From assembly GCA_038230275.1 (NCBI GenBank), contig JBBRNO010000110.1, positions 1 to 22,547 on the forward strand: 22,547 nucleotides of DNA. Direction: 5' to 3'. This document shows, in pieces, positions 20,906-22,547 of this stretch. Both the position numbers and the translations under genes were made by a program. Positions within the stretch are counted from its first letter, which is position 1. Every line of letters starts with the position of its first letter. The notes below the pieces were generated by a model. It worked only from the letters and a program-made list of their open reading frames with translations, was not told the origin of the DNA and searched no databases. The DNA comes from JANXXV01 sp038230275 (GTDB lineage Bacteria; Acidobacteriota; Terriglobia; Bryobacterales; Bryobacteraceae).

Positions 20906-22159
20906 ATGACCCACCGACTTTCCGTACTATTGCTGGGAGCCTCCGCCCTGTTTGCCGCTGAAAAGATTTCCGCTCCGAAGCTTTTGGAGATGGCCGCGAA
21001 GAGCCCCAATTCCACCGAGTTTCGCGAAGCGGCAATCGCCACCCTCACCGACGCCAATATCAAGAAAGGCGCTGCCATCCTGGGAGAAGGCCCCGATTTC
21101 CTGTGGCTGGTGGAATCCGCCGCCAAGCCTGCGCTCTTTGTAGACGGGGAAGCCCGGCCCGCAATGAAACAGATCAAAGGAACCAACTTGTGGCTGGCCA
21201 CCGGCAAGCTGACCACAGGCACTTCCCACAATTTCTACTACATGATTGATGGCAAGAAAACCGGCGGCGGCACGGACGTGGCAGCCTACGGTCCGGATTC
21301 CTATCAGCAGCCGGGCGTTCCACAAGGCAAGCTCAGCGAAAAGATTGTCCATACCAGCAAGATCTATGAGGGCATGCTGACCGATTACTGGATCTATGTG
21401 CCGGCGCAATACGACCCGAAGACGCCTGCCGCTTTGATGGTCTGGCATGACGGCCAGGGCCTGATTGCCCGCGACGGTGGGTCGCGGTTGCAGAATGTGC
21501 TGGACAATCTGATTCAGAAGAAGAAGATTCCAGTGATGATCAACGTCTTTATTTCGCCTGGCAAAATCGGCGAACGGGCCATGCGCAGCGTGCTCTACGA
21601 CACCGTTTCAGACAAGCACGCGCGCTTTCTTCGGGATGAGATTCTGGCCGATGTGGAAGCGAAATACAACATCCGCAAGGACGGCTACAGCCGCGGGATT
21701 GCAGGCAATTCTTCGGGCGGTATCTCTTCCTTCAATGCCGCTTGGTGGCAACCCGAGCAATTCAGCCGGGTGCTGTCGCGGATTGGCAGCTTTACCAGCA
21801 TTCAATGGCATCCCGGTGAGATCGACGGCGGCAATGTCTATCCGAACATGATCCGCAAGCAACCTAAACGGAACGTCCGCGTCTGGCTGCAGGATGGTTC
21901 GGAGGACCTGGAAAACAACCACGGGAGCTGGCCGCTGCAAAATATCCAGATGGCAAATTCGCTTAAGATGCGGGACTATGATTTCCATTTGAGCTTCGGC
22001 ACCGGCACGCATAATGGGGCGCATGGGAATGCGGAGAGTCCAGAGGAACTGACTTGGCTTTGGCGCGATTATGATCCGGCCAAGACGGAGCAGACGTACG
22101 AGATGGAAGCGGCTGAAAAAGAGAAGCCTCTGTTTCGCGTGAAGATTTATAGCAGGTAG
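20906..22159 (+). CDS. secreted esterase, Fes/enterochelin-esterase-like (PF00756 type)
   Basis: The 417-residue protein begins with a signal peptide (MTHRLSVLLLGASALFA-AE). Residues about 55-120 form an E-set/CBM48-like beta domain (FLWLVESAAKPALFVDGEA, then FYYMIDGKKTGGG), followed by the alpha/beta hydrolase of the esterase family. Motifs include IYVPAQYDPKTPAALMVWHD (163-182), the nucleophile elbow AGNSSGG (Ser269) and GTHNGAHGN with the likely catalytic His373. Proteins of this type in Acidobacteriota and Planctomycetota hydrolyse feruloyl or acetyl groups on polysaccharides, or siderophore esters. Which applies here cannot be said; the carbohydrate-active neighbourhood at the left end makes a polysaccharide esterase somewhat more likely. 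ATG 20906 has no strong Shine-Dalgarno, but the leader fits it. Confidence 0.85.
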   Translation: MTHRLSVLLLGASALFAAEKISAPKLLEMAAKSPNSTEFREAAIATLTDANIKKGAAILGEGPDFLWLVESAAKPALFVDGEARPAMKQIKGTNLWLATGKLTTGTSHNFYYMIDGKKTGGGTDVAAYGPDSYQQPGVPQGKLSEKIVHTSKIYEGMLTDYWIYVPAQYDPKTPAALMVWHDGQGLIARDGGSRLQNVLDNLIQKKKIPVMINVFISPGKIGERAMRSVLYDTVSDKHARFLRDEILADVEAKYNIRKDGYSRGIAGNSSGGISSFNAAWWQPEQFSRVLSRIGSFTSIQWHPGEIDGGNVYPNMIRKQPKRNVRVWLQDGSEDLENNHGSWPLQNIQMANSLKMRDYDFHLSFGTGTHNGAHGNAESPEELTWLWRDYDPAKTEQTYEMEAAEKEKPLFRVKIYSR

Positions 22160-22177
22160 CGCCTTGGCGCCTTGGCG
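22159..22177. repeat. short direct repeat GCGCCTTG x2 plus GCG
   Basis: Two tandem copies of an eight-base unit and three further bases start at the last base of the esterase stop codon. It marks the boundary between the intact esterase gene and the degraded segment to its right. It may be chance or a slippage scar. Confidence 0.4.
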
Positions 22178-22289
22178 ATGCTGAAATCAGTCCAGAACGG
22201 CATCGCATTGTCATCAGCAGCGCCTGCAGTGGCTTCGGCGATCATCCGCTTCGGCGGAGGGTTTTTCATCCATCACGACGCCCCCGGCG

Positions 22290-22430
22290 TACAGCCTGGG
22301 CAACATGCCGCGCTTTGCGCCAAACCGGAGGGCGGACGAAACCCACCATGCCGGCGTTACCATCGCCGAGTATGGAATACGCTTCCATCACCGCCGAAAC
22401 GTTCAGCTGGGATTGAAGCTGCTTTTCTAA
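22290..22430 (+). pseudogene. TonB-dependent receptor C-terminal remnant
   Basis: One frame reads PPAYSLGNMPRFAPNRRAD, then a stretch with TIAEYGIRF, and closes RRNVQLGLKLLF before TAA (22428-22430). The first piece matches the late-barrel segment of acidobacterial Oar/Cna-type TonB-dependent receptors (LGN-x-PR-x-x-PN-x-R-x-D). The last resembles their terminal beta strand, with its final aromatic residue. In intact receptors tens of residues separate these two segments; here only about twenty do, so an internal deletion is likely, and no other barrel sequence is readable upstream (22180-22289). The remaining bases of the gap (22160-22289 and 22431-22450) hold nothing I can support. Confidence 0.5.
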
Positions 22431-22450
22431 CTGGCCCGAGCCAGGCGAGA

Positions 22451-22547
22451 TTAGTCTTTCCCGGCTCCCATTTTGGTCCGGTATTCTTCTTGCGTCCGTT
22501 GCGCGTCGGCTGTGCGGCCCGCCTCCCGATACGCTCGAGAGAGCGCA
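22451..22547 (-). CDS. 3' end of a TPR-like protein, truncated by window edge
   Basis: The minus-strand frame from the right edge encodes 31 residues, ALSRAYREAGRTADAQRTQE through to KMGAGKD, ending in TAA at 22451-22453. The helix pattern (A-L-x-x-A-Y-x-x-x-G-x-x-x-x-A) is that of the last tetratricopeptide repeat helix pair in many bacterial TPR proteins. Too little is visible to say more. The gene runs leftward, convergent with the TonB-receptor remnant. Confidence 0.6.
   Translation of the reverse strand, partial: ALSRAYREAGRTADAQRTQEEYRTKMGAGKD

Noticed and set aside
22180..22547. A plus-strand frame from ATG 22180 open to the right edge
   Set aside because: Its composition (Arg/Pro/Ala/Cys mixtures) looks like a shadow frame. 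It overlaps the TonB-receptor remnant and runs antisense to the TPR-like gene; no family is recognisable.
1..22547. A defence island, prophage, CRISPR array or integrated element
   Set aside because: No nucleases, integrases, transposases, repeats of array type or tRNA-adjacent attachment sites were found; apart from the remnants the genes look like ordinary core and catabolic functions.

Overview
The window looks like chromosome from an Acidobacteriota of the Bryobacterales type ('Candidatus Solibacter'-like). The reasons are inferential: high G+C, a Tat-signalled mannonate dehydratase, a BlaI/BlaR1-type remnant with the C-terminal repeats I associate with acidobacterial M56 proteins, a futalosine-pathway menaquinone gene pair, a fused ornithine-lipid-type acyltransferase, and many secreted hydrolases. 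I see no rRNA, tRNA, CRISPR array, integrase or intact insertion sequence.

Region 1 (1-5.5 kb) is mostly exported or catabolic functions. It holds the 3' end of a GH88/GH105 unsaturated-glucuronyl hydrolase, an alpha/beta hydrolase, a Tat-type ferritin-like protein with a PKD-like tail, an unrecognised 264-codon gene coupled to a Tat-type DUF362 protein, a Tat-type RidA protein diverging from DUF362 across only 16 bp, and nadD, which starts with TTG. Region 2 (5.5-6.15 kb) is a graveyard: an apparently collapsed blaI-blaR1 cassette whose parts lie in three frames, still preceded by a perfect 16-bp palindrome. Region 3 (6.1-10.8 kb) holds a large secreted lipase-like hydrolase coupled to an exported cyclophilin, then a PlsC-GNAT fusion resembling OlsF.

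Region 4 (10.9-15.2 kb) carries mqnE with its prenyltransferase partner (menaquinone by the futalosine route), a DUF192 lipoprotein coupled to larB, and a Tat-type UxuA. Region 5 (15.3-20.9 kb) is the centrepiece: a compact cbb3 cytochrome oxidase operon, ccoS-ccoN-ccoO-ccoP-ccoI plus an unrecognised polytopic membrane gene, with all five junctions being 4-bp ATGA overlaps. Its CcoP has one haem motif instead of two, its CcoI lacks a heavy-metal-associated domain and has a CxxC in its last helix, and the sixth gene encodes a Met/His-rich membrane protein that may handle copper. The promoter region holds two palindromes. Menaquinone synthesis and a high-affinity terminal oxidase fit respiration at low oxygen.

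Region 6 (20.9-22.5 kb) has a secreted Fes-type esterase, a decayed TonB-dependent-receptor tail, and the 3' end of a TPR-like gene running off the window. The best candidates for something new are the cbb3 operon with its sixth gene, and the two places where genes have been reduced to fused end-fragments.
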